A stretch of DNA of 64,000 nucleotides from Cyprinodon diabolis. Its lineage: Eukaryota; Chordata; Actinopteri; Cyprinodontiformes; Cyprinodontidae. A model generated the notes under the pieces. That model made no database searches and was not told where the DNA came from. It saw only the letters and a program-made list of their open reading frames with translations. Numbering within the stretch: position 1 is the first letter of the stretch; each line of letters starts with the position of its first letter. The DNA is taken from NCBI GenBank assembly GCA_030533445.1, contig CM060064.1:42489287-42553286 (forward strand). Reading direction: 5' to 3'. The position numbers and the translations under genes are program-made. Shown one piece after another: positions 1-19,400 of the stretch.

Positions 1-1552
1 TGCTTGATACGCCAACACACACACACACACGCACACACATATGCATTCACTGGCCTGGTACAGTCTGGATCCAGTGGTTTCTGTTACACAAATAAAGTTT
101 GTTAATTGCCAATGAAATGTTTGTACCTTTGTGGGGTCCTGAGTTGACTATACATTGAATTATTCATGAACCATTTCTCAGCGTGTATATCTTTCAAACT
201 AGTTGACATGTAAGCTATACATTTTTGAATTTACCGAACTAAGTACCACAGGTGTCAAGTAAGAAAGTAAAAATACTTTTTTTCCTTACTTAAAAGTTTT
301 TGTATACAACTTTTTATTTCTACTCCTTACATTTTAAAAATAGACTCATTAGTTTTGTTTCATTTAAGCTAATTCTCTTTATGGCCTGTTGGTATTTGAA
401 AAGATAAAAACCATCAAAATAATTTGCTTAATCCAGACAGTTAATTTCTTTGTGTTTGGACTCAGTCCTGCACCAACATGTTGTTCACCACATACCAAAG
501 TAAATCGTTTTACGTCATGATGCAAAGTTAAAATGGACACTTTTACCATTAGTTATAAATCTAAGAAACTTAAGTCTAAGGAAGTTATCAGTCAGAAATG
601 TAGAAAAATTTTCCTTTAATAGGGTAGTGCAGTAAAGCATCTGTCCTTAACAAATTTCCTTCACCAATTTTTCTTTTATACTTTAAGCAGTTTTAAAAAT
701 GGTACTTTTACTTCAGTAAAAACTGACGTTGATACTCTAACTTCGACAAAAGTGTATTTAAATTGTAGTATTTCTACTGATACCTGAGTTATACACATAT
801 ATTTTTGACACATCTGCTATCTTCAATTTTAGAAAAACATAATCCATGTTTTTATTAAATATCTATTTTTATATCAAGATTTTAGATAATTTTTAGTCAA
901 TTAGATGTTTACATGTAGCTTTTCCAACTTTTCTGAAAGGAATAAATGTTATAAAATCTAAAGTGATAAAAATCTGTTAGATTCACCTCAGAATATTATT
1001 AAACAGATAACAGGGAGTCACTATTTGATTTATTGCACTGCAAAAAATCTGAATCTAGATAAGTCATTTTTTTCTTAAAATAAGTTAATTTGTTCTTGAA
1101 TTGAGGAGATAAAAGAGACATTTTGCCAAAAGAAACAAGACAATTTACACTTAAAATAAGAAAACACTATTGCATTGTCTTATTTCAAGTGCATATTATT
1201 TAATTATCCTATTTTAAGAGTAAAATTACTCATTCCATTGGCAAACTATCTCATTTACCTACTCAAATTAAGGGTGAATACACTTAATTTAAGACATTTT
1301 TATTTATTTCTAGATCGTTTTTGCAATGATAAAGATACGACGCATCACACAACCATAGATTGGAATCAGAAATGTTTTCCTTAACTTGCTCTGATTGGTA
1401 ATCAGCCAATAAGGGAAAAAATGTCCAGTTCTTTCACTAAGTGGATCTGTTGCTATTTTAATCACTTTTGGTCAGACATCCTGATGTTTTTCTTTATTAT
1501 CCAGTTTTAACTATGGATCCTCTAATATTGTTGCCTTCTTCATTCTTTTCAG
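1..1552 (+). other. BMPER: BMPER intron (5' part lies outside the window)
   Basis: AT-rich intron sequence upstream of the first visible BMPER exon; no coding exon seen. It starts with a short (CA)n tract at 8-38. Two repeat-like stretches are present: about 245-785, with inverted copies of an AAGTAAAAATAC-type motif (a common fish MITE pattern), and 1032-1335, described separately. Confidence 0.7.
1032..1335. repeat. Palindromic MITE-like repeat, copy 1
   Basis: Begins CACTGCAAAAAATCTGAATC. The left half (AATCTAGATAAGTCATTTTT, then AAAATAAG and TTGCCAA) recurs as reverse complement in the right half (TTGGCAAACTATCTC, TTAATTTAAGACATTTTTAT, TTCTAGAT), so the whole unit folds back on itself. 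A second copy lies at 22000-22290 in a METTL6 intron. The structure suggests a non-autonomous DNA transposon; the superfamily is not assigned. Confidence 0.65.
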
Positions 1553-7938
<6,386 letters not shown>

Positions 7939-9115
7939 CCCTTGTTACCTCTGACTGGGTGCGGGGACTCATTTAGGGAAACTCATCTATCCGTAAAGTC
8001 CAAACAAGAGGGCCAAGTAACAGACGACCCTGATGGGTTCAAGTCAACCAAGCTAATGCACAATGGTACTCAGGGTCCATAATGTTCAAGAGAAATGATT
8101 TAACATGAGAGAATCAAACAACAGGGACAGACTGACTCTCAGCATGCAGTCTCTGATGTTTTCGTGCCTCTTCTGATGCCAGGTACTGTGACACTTTTTG
8201 AAGAAAAACAAATTCTCAAGAGGAAACTCAGGGCATCATCTGGGGATTTTTTTTTACCTCACATCTGAGGACCGTTCAGCTTAATGCTTTGTGGCCTTTG
8301 AGAAACTGCTTGGACCAGAGGACTCGTCTCTGAGCCGATGGGGCGCCTTCTAGCAAAGACAGAAATCGGAAACACTGGGTATTTGGATTTGTGCATTAAT
8401 GAGAAACTTTCTAATGCATCATATCAAGCTGCCCGGCTGATCTCTATTCCATCTGTGCATACTGTAAGCTAACCAGATTCATATATGAGAAAAAAAACTG
8501 CTTTTATATTATTATTGCTCTAATTAATATTATGTGTTGTTAATGTTAATTTATATATCCTTCATTGACATCTTGTAGCAAGAGCCAGAATCAAGAAATC
8601 TAATTTTGTTTGATTTAAAGGGAAACAAAAAGCTATTTATGTATTTGTTGTGTACTTTTGTGTTACTGTTTGAAGAGAAATGCCCAAATGTGACTCAGTT
8701 ATTGCACCATCGCAGGGAATAAGTACTGTAATGTATTAAAGCTCCATGTACAGTTTGTTGTGGATAGTATAAAACTGAAGGTGTTCATGTAAACAAATGT
8801 TTTACTTGACCATAACTATTTAAAACCAGCAATATATCATTTTCTGTTTCCTCTGGCTGCTGTCTATTATCGTGTCAAATGAATATTGGGGTAAATCAGC
8901 ATCTTTAGTCAGCAGAATTTTGGATTAAGAGTAAAATAACTTTAAACAAAAATCTAGATTTATACACGGTATTATACAATGACAGTATTGGAGGTGAGAT
9001 TCTACGATATGACAATAGAGTCAAAAATAAAACGTGAACAAATCTGTTAGGAGATGAAAATCAGGTCAACATATTTTAAATATTGTTGAAGTAATCTAAT
9101 CTTTTTTTTGAGATA
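7939..9115 (+). other. BMPER: BMPER 3' UTR and downstream flank
   Basis: Non-coding sequence after the BMPER stop. ATTAAA at about 8735 and AATAAA at about 9026 are candidate poly(A) signals. Nothing else is recognised. Confidence 0.6.
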
Positions 9116-9310
<195 letters not shown>

Positions 9311-10870
9311 ATGTTGGACCTTTTTTTCCCAGAGAACCAGATAAATAAATACAAATTTGTAGCTTTTATTTTTTCTGTACAAAGTACGTGTTAGGGTGGT
9401 AGAAATGCAGATTTTTTTTTTTAATGGGGTACAATAGGAGTAGATTGATGTCAATCATGAGACCTTGATCAAATAAAGTTTTCATTGAGTTCTTAAAAAA
9501 TTTCAACAAAACAGCATCTTAACTTTCCAGTTTCATCCAGTACTGCAAAATGATGAAGCAATATTAGTTATGGGTGTCCTCCAGTTCTCAAACTGATGGT
9601 ATTGGATAAAGCACTTTTGTTTCTTTGTGAACAAAAGTAACATTTGGAACTCCATACATCTCAGGTGTTTACTGGTGCATCCAGCTACTCTGCACCCTTA
9701 TAGACTTGGGTTGTTGATCATTTCAGGCAGATATATGACCAAGTCCCTGAGCTTCAGCCATCTCCTTTGTTTCCTGCCTTTCATTACTGGACAAATTGAT
9801 TAATCCAGGTGTATCTGGTCAATGTTTTCATGATTACTGTCAGAAACACCTGGATTACTCAGTCCAGCGATGCAATACAGGAAACAAAGGAGCTGGGTGA
9901 AGTTCAGACAGTTGGGCATGTACTGTAGCTCATTGCATTTCTTCATGATCTCATTGGCTGTGGCTTCCTCATCTTGATTTCCAGATGGAACTCTTCATCA
10001 CTCTGACCTCTGACCTATCTACCCCTGTGTCTTCAGTTCCTCAGATAATGTTCCCAGCCATTATAAACTCCAGGCACTGAGAAATCTTTGCAGACACACA
10101 CTCTGGTTTTGCAAGGCCTGTTTGTCTGTCTCCTCCATCAGTTGGTGATGGTAAACTCATAGAGGGAAATCATGCAACTTCTTGGTGCGGCTGGATGCAA
10201 CCCTCCTATGTTAATGTGATATTCTAAAACCACTGCAGGTCTTGTGACTCTGACATGTTGCTTTTTTTAACCATATGAAACAATCTCATAGACTGTAGAT
10301 GCCATAAATTAAATAAAACTGTCATTTTGCCATTAAAAATAAACAAGTAGAGCCCTAGACACTTAGATAAAAGGTTCCTCAGATGTTTACTGATTGAAAG
10401 CATAACATTGAAAAACATTTTAGGTATAAAAATCATGTTAAGCATATGAGAAATTAAGAAAAAAACGAATGTTTACTGAAGTATGAAAAGAATAACTGCT
10501 GGGTCTCAGAGGTACAGACAGATCTACTTTCTTATAGAAGAAACTCCATGCTTCATCTTTATTAAATAAGCACATTATGGATTTCCTTATTTTAAAAGCT
10601 AAAAATACAGATAAACTGTTTATTTGAAATGGCAACGAATTTCCGATATCAGGTATTTAACAACAATAACAAGCTTTGTTTTATTAAGAGGCGATGTAAT
10701 ATTTGCAGCTCTGATCAACTTTTACTTAGCTGCAAACAGAAAAAAAGGCTGTTTGGATTTTAAAGGTTCAGACCCCTTTTTTTACACAATATACCGGTAG
10801 AATAATGATATAAACAGCTCTTTCAGGACATGATAAAGGGCATCATTAAAAAAATCGCTCTGCTGCAGCA
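9311..10870. other. Gene-free intergenic DNA
   Basis: No coding region supported. It contains the palindromic element at 9750-9900; the rest is AT-rich sequence without recognisable families. Confidence 0.6.
9750..9900. repeat. Imperfect palindromic MITE-like element
   Basis: CTCCTTTGTTTCCTG at about 9761 and TAATCCAGGTGTATCTGG at about 9801 face the reverse-complement strings CACCTGGATTAC (about 9848) and CAGGAAACAAAGGAG (about 9877). The arms are roughly 60 bp and enclose a short spacer. The architecture is that of a fold-back MITE; the family is unknown. Confidence 0.6.
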
Positions 10871-10876
10871 ACAATC

Positions 10877-11430
10877 TAGCCTCGTGAGACCATCCTGATC
10901 TTGCGAGCTTTCAAGGTTTCACTCACAGATCAGTCTGGCTACTTTCCGTTAACGAAAATTTGGAGCCGTTCACCAAACGAACGTCCAATCAGCGTTGGCC
11001 TTGAGGCGGGTTGAGGTGTGACGCAAAGAAAAGCGCGACAGTTCAGTCTAAAGAACATGGCGGCTTCAGCCGATGAAACTAGCGTTAGCGTGGCTATCGA
11101 GCAAGTTTTATCAGAATTACAGAGTATTTCTTCACTGAAAGAAGAGCAAAACACTGCTCTGGAGGCTTTTCTCAGAGGAAAAGATGTTTTTGCTCTTCTC
11201 CCGACTGGTTTCGGCAAAAGTTTGATCTATCAATTGGCTCCTCTTCGTCGTCGCTCTGTTAGTACGTCATATGCTTCGTTGATCTGATTGGTTTATTTGG
11301 CCCGTCATTCACCAACATAGGCCAATCAGCTAACCAGTATTTTCGCCCCTTGCCAAAATTACTTCAACGGATGGTTTCCAGATGGATATGTGGAGCAAAT
11401 CCATCTGTCGGAGTCAGGTTAGCAACAATC
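10877..11430 (+). mobile_element. Internally deleted transposon carrying a RecQ-like helicase N-terminus
   Basis: The ATG at 11057 opens MAASADETSVSVAIEQVLSE... and continues KDVFALLPTGFGKSLIYQLA, a RecQ/DEAH-type motif 0-I region with Walker A (TGFGKS). It then runs out at 11287 instead of reaching the DEAH and later helicase motifs. Flanks TAGCCTCGTGAGACCATCC (10877) and a right end near GGAGTCAGGTTA (11428) look like degenerate element termini. This kind of orphan RecQ-like domain is common in fish repeats, so I read it as a decayed, non-autonomous mobile-element copy and not a cellular helicase gene. The superfamily is uncertain. Confidence 0.6.
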
Positions 11431-11849
11431 TATGTTGTTATGGTTACAGGAATCATCAGACTGACTTACACTGTAGAGTCATTCTGGCTAACCAGGATAG
11501 GACTTTGGTTCTTTGGATTATAATCCAGGTTAATAATCTAAATGTGTTTCAGCTTTAGATTTGGCTCTGAGTTCTTTTCTTTCTTCCTTATGAGTCGAAG
11601 AGGTGCTAAAGGGAGTATTTCTAGTAGATCAGTGATTCATGGGAAGCTCTAACATTGTTTCTTGTTTCCTCCATTCATTTGAAATGTTTCTCACTGTGGT
11701 TCGCTGGAGTCCCAAAATCGTAGTCACTCTTTCATAACTGATTCATTTGAAGTGCTTTGTTTCTGTTTTGGAGGGTTGAAGAGTTACAAAAGGTGATGTT
11801 TGAGGGATTTCATTTTGTATTTATTCGGGTTATTTTGCGTGGAGTGAAA

Positions 11850-12250
11850 TTTAGTTGGAAAGATCTGCACATTCCAAAAAAAAAGTAAAGAAAAAACGTT
11901 TAAAAAAAAACAATCCATTGGACTTTGTTTCCAAGTTTGAAGACGTTTCGCTTCCCATCCAGGAAGCTTTTTCAATTCAAAATGTCAGGAATAGCGTAGA
12001 GTTTGAGGTTTCATACAGTAGCCCAACAAAGCCTTGTTTTTGTTTTGAAAACATGCAAAATGAAACTGATGAATTGGTCCACCGCTTTGGAATGGGGGGC
12101 CTCAACACTATTCCTGACATTTTGAATTGAAAAAGCGTCCTGGATGGGAAGCGAAACGTCTTTAAACTTGGAAACAAAGTCCAGTGGATTGATTTTGAAC
12201 TTTTTTTGTAATGACTATGACCTGGATGATTGAGAATCTTCACCAGCATC
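11850..12250. mobile_element. Penelope-like (candidate) terminal repeat, inverted pair
   Basis: GACGTTTCGCTTCCCATCC at 11942 and its reverse complement GGATGGGAAGCGAAACGTC at 12142 flank about 180 bp. Further out, CAATCC(A/C)(T/C)TGGACTTTGTTTCC and its complement are also mirrored. The outer tail CTATGACCTGGATGATTGAG matches a very common fish repeat. Related fragments are at 14070-14440, 28800-28930 and 58895-59045. Assignment to Penelope-like elements is from memory of the family's terminal sequence and should be treated as tentative. Confidence 0.5.
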
Positions 12251-12255
12251 TGCAC

Positions 12256-14069
12256 ATCAACGACAGAAAGAAAACAACAATAAATAACAGATGTCTAGAA
12301 AGAGGAAAACACAGCAGAACACTCACTGACACACTGGTGTAAAGCATAAAGTAAAAACAGAAATCCAGCCATTAATGTGTCAAACTATTTTTACTGACAT
12401 TTGCAAACTTGATACAATCCTAACAAACTCTGATAAAAACCTAAAACAAAAACACCACATCTAATATAACAAATACAACACAGTAAATAAGAAAACTGAA
12501 CAATTTTGCAAGACATGTACAGGTTTTAGCAGAAACACCAGAGTAGGATACATTTGTCAGTTTTTTTATGTAGTTCCATGAGTCAACAGTAAATGCTTAC
12601 ATTTTTAGTAGGTGTCTGAAAATACACAAAGCTTGATTTTAAAAGTTTCATTAGCTGCAAAGACAGGTGTTGTTAGTAACCAGTTTTGTTAGTTAGATCT
12701 ACTTAGATAGAAACAGTGTTTTCCATTAGAACTGAAAATCTAATTTGTTTTTATTACATCTTGAAAAAAAACACCGGAATACCAGTTTAATAAGTATTTC
12801 CACACTATGTTCCACATTTTACTGTTAATATGTTTGTAAACATGTCCCTTTAATATTTGAATACCCAAAATGAAAATACAGATGGTGATATGATTGTGTT
12901 GCATATATCAATAAGCACCAAATGAAACCAGTTGTTTCCCAACCTGCAACTGAAAAGCATTTTTTATTATTTTAGTTCTTATTTAATGCAGCATGTATCC
13001 AGTTAGTATGCAGCTATTTAAAAAAGGGTCCAAAAACTAATTTGTGGTTATTTAACACTGGCATTAAAAAGCATTTTTTTCCCACTTTAAGCACCATTAA
13101 CACACTAAATATTATGTCTTTTTTATTTTCTGAATTTTTCATATTCTGAGCTATTATACTCCAGCCTTGTTGAAGGTAACATGACTTTATCTTCGATAAA
13201 GTTTGTTTAAACTTCATTGACAACAGTTTACAAAGAAAGCTCATCCCTCTGCTTAGTCTTCTAATTAAAATCTATGTGATTCACCTTTATGCTTATCACC
13301 TCTAGTTAGAATTTAAAATAAACACTGGGTAATGGCCTTTGCAGCCAGGTTCAGACAAATAGGACGTATGGCATGCTTTTTTTGTGTTTTTTTAAGCAAA
13401 GTGGTGTTTATTTATTTACTTTAACTCTGGCCGAGTTTGTTTATTATTTTTTCCTAAGTTACAGTTGGTTTAAAAGCAATGGTTGCAAATAAAAGCTCCT
13501 TGGAGTACACAAGAAAGTGACTTTATATGCTTTTAAAAAATGGGAAAATCCTACAGCTTATTTGACTGGGATTGATTTGTGACAATCAAAGAAAAACAAA
13601 TCCAAGGCTTACGTGTCAGAGGGAGAAGTTGCTCTTATGACCTCTAGCAGAGAGTAACTATAACATTCTTTTCAACAAAAGGAAAGGCATGGATTTATCT
13701 TTATTTAATGCTAAAAAAACGGCAAAACTTCATAGAGATTTTGAAACTGATGCAGATAAATTGGTGGGTGAAAAAAATTAAAAATGAGGCACATTAAGTG
13801 GATCCAAGTCTCAGAATATGAACCTAAATGATTTAAAAAGAGGTTTTCTTGAAATTGCTCTAATTGATTGGTTTCTTTTGGTACCAAGGAGCCGGAAATA
13901 TAATATTATAATAATAATAATATATCTGGATGCTGTATAATGTTCCAAATAAAACAGAAAGGAACTGGAGAAATTGTATCATTTATCTAATTTATCATGA
14001 GAACAGGATACAGTTGTGGTTTCTGAAGGTTTAATATTTTTTTTGTATGTTGTGTGTTTTCAAATGTGA
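12256..14069. other. Gene-free intergenic DNA
   Basis: AT-rich sequence, no supported exon, no recognised repeat beyond simple A/T runs. Confidence 0.55.
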
Positions 14070-14440
14070 TCTCAAACTTCCGCTTTCATCGCAGCCCCTG
14101 TACAGGAGAGCGGAGGACCTCGCCTATTCAGCCAGGCCAACAATTCCCTTAACGACCCCCCTTTCAGACACTTAGACGGCTTTGCAGGCGAACAAAAGAA
14201 GCCAAACGACCTCCATTCCAAAGCGGTGGACCACTTTGTTAGGTTCAATTTCCATATTTTCAAAACAAAAACAAGGCTTTCTTCTGTTACTTTATAAAAC
14301 CTCGAAATCAACGCTATTTCTGACATTTTGAATTCCTGGATGGGAAGCGAAACATCTTTAAACTTGGAAAAAAAGTCCAGTGGATTGATTTTAATTTTCT
14401 TTTCTTGGAATCTTAAAATTCCTACAAATTCCCACATTTA
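14070..14440 (-). mobile_element. Penelope-like (candidate) 3' fragment
   Basis: Read on the minus strand, after the GATGTTTCGCTTCCCATCC block it shows broken coding-like text near its far end: GGSLRELLAWLNRRGPPLSC. That resembles the conserved SLNRGGGLR segment at the C-terminus of Penelope-like reverse transcriptases (GIY-YIG region). This is the best support for calling the whole repeat family Penelope-like. The copy is truncated and disabled. Confidence 0.5.
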
Positions 14441-14444
14441 ATTT

Positions 14445-16421
14445 AAGTTCACCCCTCATTTAAATAATATATGTTTTTTTGTATAATATTGAAAAAATAA
14501 AAAACAAGCTTTCTAGAGATCTGCCTACTTATCAATCAGTGAAACTTATCTTAATCAGTAACTCTAAATAAGGATTACAAACAACAAAATGTTCCCAGTG
14601 AAATAAAAAAAATAAAAAATAAAACAACGGAGTGGTTAATTATCCTGTTTTGGTAGGAAAAACAGAACCTATATGTAAAATGAACACAGATATACAATCA
14701 ACATCCCAGCACGTCTTTCTTCAGGATGATTTCAATTTTTTTGGCATCATCTATTCAGAATACATTTACCTTCATTGCTAAACTGAAATGCTGTAACGCA
14801 TTTCAAGGTACTGTGGTCTGGCATATATATATGTTCCGGATCAAACTAATAAGTCTGAAACAGACAGAAACTCCTAGAAGTTTGCTTTGGTTTAAAGCCG
14901 CCTTTATTTGAGATCTTTTATTTGATTTTAAATAACTGTCAGTCATCATTAGTCTGGCTAAGGCAGGCTGAATAACATTGTTAGATCTCTGAAACGCTGC
15001 CACAATGCCTTTTATTTCAGACTTTAAGCTCAAAAACATTTTAAATATTAATGAGAAAATGTCCATGTATCTGTAAAATAATGGCAGATAGAACAGATGC
15101 AGCTTTCTTTTAGTAACACTGTCTAGAGTTAATAAGAAAGCTGCACGGAGGGTGGAAACGGCAACATTGTAACTTCGGTGTTTTGATCCTTCAGTTTCAC
15201 ATACATTGATGTTATTTAATCTACATCCTTTAATTCAAGAAAATAGAAAAAGTTAAGCATCAGTGGAGGTAAGTGAATGTCCAACATAAAAAAGTCATAA
15301 CATCACCTTTCAGAGAAACCAAACTAAGTTTATCCCATAAACTCAGAGTGGCTTTGCTTCTGTATTCATTTTGAGTCTTGTCTGCCATCTAGTGGCAAGA
15401 GAGAAAAACATCCCTTAAAGATAAAATGCATGACTTTAAAGTTTCACCCAAACTTAATAAAATTACAAAAAACAAACAAACATATTGAGAAACTTTAGAG
15501 CAGAGCAAACAAACGTATGAGATTATGATCATATCATTAAAGGGGCTTGTAATGAACAAATGTTAAACACTCAGACTTTCTGCATTAGGATTAAAAGGTT
15601 GTTTTCCACATTTATTGTAAAAAAAGGCAGGTAAAATTAGATTTTTCTAAACAGCCCTAAAAGTTTCACCAAATTATTGCATTTAGAATAATCGACTTTT
15701 TCTTTCCTAGTAACACTTCGCCTCTGCCATCCATTTTAAGTATGAAGAGAATTTTTTATTAATGTTTAAGATGAAGATTTGAAATGATTTTTCAGTTTTC
15801 TTGACAATAAGAAAACCAAAGACTGACATTTTTAAACTAGATGAACTCTGTGACTTTGATGTAAACTTGAAAACAGAAAAAAGGGATAAAATGCAACTAA
15901 TTCTTTTACATCTTTCACGGATAGAAACAGAATAACCATCCATCTATTAATGAAACTATTGTACATTTGCACAGTATTAATACTAAATTAGTTTTTATGT
16001 TAAAAAACAACAAAAAACATGGATTATAGAGAGGATTACCACATATAGGAGCACTTGGTTGGTTCCCTTTAGAATAATTTCCTTGTTCAGTTTAACACAA
16101 AAACAAAACTTATTAAAAAAATAGATGAATTTGGCAGATAAAAGTAGAATCTTTTAGTACTTAAAATATGTATGAATGCTCTAAATACAATCTTCCACCC
16201 TCTTCAGGTCAAATGTTTCTGGGCTTTTTACTATACAAAGCAAAATATACATCTAATAGAAACACACTGCTAATGTGTCTATGGGGGGGCTATACTAAAA
16301 TAAAATATAAAAAAATAAAGTCACACTAGAATATAAAGCTGATTTAAGGTATCACTGCAAAAAAACAACAGAATTAGGCAGAGAGGAGGAGTGTGAAGGA
16401 CGAGAGACTGACCCGGAGAGT
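14445..16421 (-). other. EAF1: EAF1 3' UTR and downstream DNA
   Basis: No coding exon seen on either strand. Part of it next to 16421 must be the EAF1 3' UTR (minus strand). Several TTTATT strings (AATAAA on the minus strand) exist, but none is clearly favoured. Confidence 0.5.
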
Positions 16422-19400
16422 TCAGTCGTCGTCGCTGTCGCTGCCCGACTCGCTGAGCTGAAGGTCGTTTCCTGATCAGCAGAATAAAGCAGGTGAGAAA
16501 ATGTCTCCTGATTTCCTAGCTATTGGTGAAAAGTCAGACACTCACGGAGCGTGTTGATGAGCTGGTTGTTGCCCTGCTGCCGGTCGACTCCTCCGTTGAC
16601 GATGGGGAGACGGCTGGGGGAGGTCTGACTGAGAGGCCGCGGGGCGTCGTTCTCAGCGTCGCTGCTGCTGCTGTCGTCGCCGCTCCCCGAAGCGCTGGCT
16701 GAATCAGAGGAGCTGCTGCTGCCGCTGCTGCTCATCTGCTCTATGACCTCCACCTCAGCTCTCAGCTCTGTCAGCGTGGAATCAGCAGGGTTATATTTCA
16801 TTATTTACATTCATATGCGGTCCTTAATGTTTCAGTGGCCTCTGATTGTGTAGGATCAAGCACTGGTGCGTATGGCTGAACCTTCTCACCTCTCTTGATG
16901 TCATCCAGCTGAGGCTCAGGTGAGGGGTTGTCCTTAGTTTGGGAGGGGGAAGTTTTGATCCCAGTTCCAGGCTTGGTTGGAGCCCGGAACTGAGAGCTTG
17001 GCTGGCTGGAGCGAACTGACTGCTGCTCAATACGGGCCTGGATCTTACTGCTCCCCTCTGCCCTGTACAATAAACACACAGCAGATATACCTCATATTAG
17101 TCTTTCAAATCTCCCGTTTTCTCCTTTGTCTTTAATATTAAATCAAGTTTATCTGTTCTAATGAAGCAAAAATCAAAACTATGTTTTTTTAATATGTCTA
17201 ACATTCCGAAGATTTAACTCCTTACCTTGTTTTCTTTACCTGGATGCTGCTGCTGAGCTTCTCCAGCACAAACTCACCAGTGTCATGGTTAATGATGAGA
17301 ACACAATCCTTCTGATACGGCCGTTTGTTTCCTTTAAATACTGTCATAGGAGGCGTGGAGCCCTGAGAGACAAATCGGAAGTTTAAATCAATTCAAATAC
17401 ACTTTAAATAAATGTTGCTGCAGCTCATATTGTAGAGATCTCGTTAAAGTTGTTTCAATATTTACAGATTTTTTTATACAACCACAGCTTCTGTCATAGT
17501 TCTAAAAGTTTAAAATTGGAGTTTTAGGAGTTGGAGGTTGCTTTATGGCGTCCTCCGCCGAGAGTCTTACTGGAATGTGAGGTAGTGTAATGGTAACTTC
17601 ATCTCCTTTCCCAACTTGTAGTTCTCCTTCGCAACTCGTGTTGATAGATGCTGGTTTGAAGTCATCTGAAAAAGAAATGAAGGCAATTATCACATCGTTG
17701 ATTACTTCTTAAAATGTTTGTACATATTAAATTAAGTTGTTGGGCCAGTGTAGAAATACTGGAGTCTGAAAGATTTCAATGAAAGGTTTCATGATAAGTT
17801 TTGCCTGTCAAAATATAATGCTCATATGGTGCAGATTGTATCACTGTTGCCTTGCAGCAGGAAGGTTCTCTGTTCGATTCTTGGCCCAGAGTTTGCATGT
17901 TCATACTGTGCATGCGTGGGTTCTCTAAAGGTAACCGCGGCTTCCACAGTCCAAAAAAAATGACTGTTAGGTTAAGTGGCTTCTTTAACTTTTCCTTAGG
18001 TGTGAGTTTGTGTGCCTGTGTTGCGCTGTGACAGACTGACGACTTCTTCTCTCGCCCACAGACTGCTGGTGATAGGCACCGGCCCCTACGTGACCCTCAC
18101 GGAATAAGCAGCAGAAGGATGGATGGATAGATATATGGTAATCTGGTTGTTTTCATTTAAATCTCAAAAACTCACACGAAGAGAAAAGACAATTAGGAGA
18201 AATTTATTGATACAATAACTTGGTCTTTGGGGCTCGGACCTCGGCAGGAAACAGCACTGAATTTTGATAGATATGCATGAACAGGAATAAAGAATAGAGC
18301 TGTTTCCCCCCAGGCCTGAAACTGGTGGTAAAGTGGAGATAGATGAAGTTGGTCAGTCTGTAGACTGCTGGTTAAGGAGACGGTATGCTGAGCTTTATGG
18401 GGAGATCCCATAAATCCCACAGGGAAATCGTTTTAAAAGATGAAATTTTCCAGTGAGACGTTTCCAAACGAAATTTCTTTTTGTTTTACACTTGTGTAAA
18501 CAAAATGACAAATAAAATCTCTCTAAAGTCTAAAGATCCAGTGGACTGCGTGAGCTGATACTAGAGCTTCACTCAGGGACCTGGAAGATGGAAGTCCAGT
18601 TTAGATAACACAGGTTGAGAGAACCTGTCCATGATGAGCAAGAATGAAGCGACAGTGGAGAGGAAAAACTCCCCTTTGGGAAGAAACCTCTGGCAGAACC
18701 AGGCTCAACATGGCGGTCTTCTGCCTGACCGGTTGAGATGAGACAGGGAACGCAGTAAGAGTCAGGGAGGAATGACAGCCTGATGAAGCTTTAGCTACGA
18801 TGGTGGAGGAGGGGCTGGAGGTGGTTTGAAACGGTGTCATCTGAATGAAGTCACACAGCGCATCGACCGCCTGTTCACTAGGTAGCAGACTAGTGCGGAT
18901 CGGAGACCTTTTAAGATGAACTTTGGATGCCGATTGGCTTTCGTGGGGGTGTGGTTCAAAGCTGATTGGCTGTGTTGCAGGTAGATGTAGGAAAGGAAAG
19001 AGTTCCTTCCGTTGAACTGCCACCTGGGTTCCATTTTATAAAGTCAGCTGTATGCGGTGCAAATGCGGACTAAATGTTATTACCTTTAAATTGCCCAACA
19101 ACATTTTTGAGGGTTATTTGATTACTTATTAAATGTATGTATGAAATAATAAATGAATGAATGTCTCTTTTTTTACTACCCAGACAATCAAGAAATTAAT
19201 ATGGACATTTTTTTATTTAATTAAACTTCTAAAAATAAAGGATGTTGGCAGTATAGATAAGAAAAAAAAACTGTGTGGGGAAAATTCTCACAAATAGTAT
19301 TTTTATTGCAATGTTTATCAATAACAATGCCAATGCTTTGTGACCTATGTTTCACTTGTGGGCATAAATAATAAAACAGATATAGCTTTAGGTATATTTA

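Noticed and set aside
18601..19034. Minus-strand ORFs of 140 and 65 residues in EAF1 intron 1
   Set aside because: They overlap an interspersed repeat found elsewhere in the window and show no domain or splice support.
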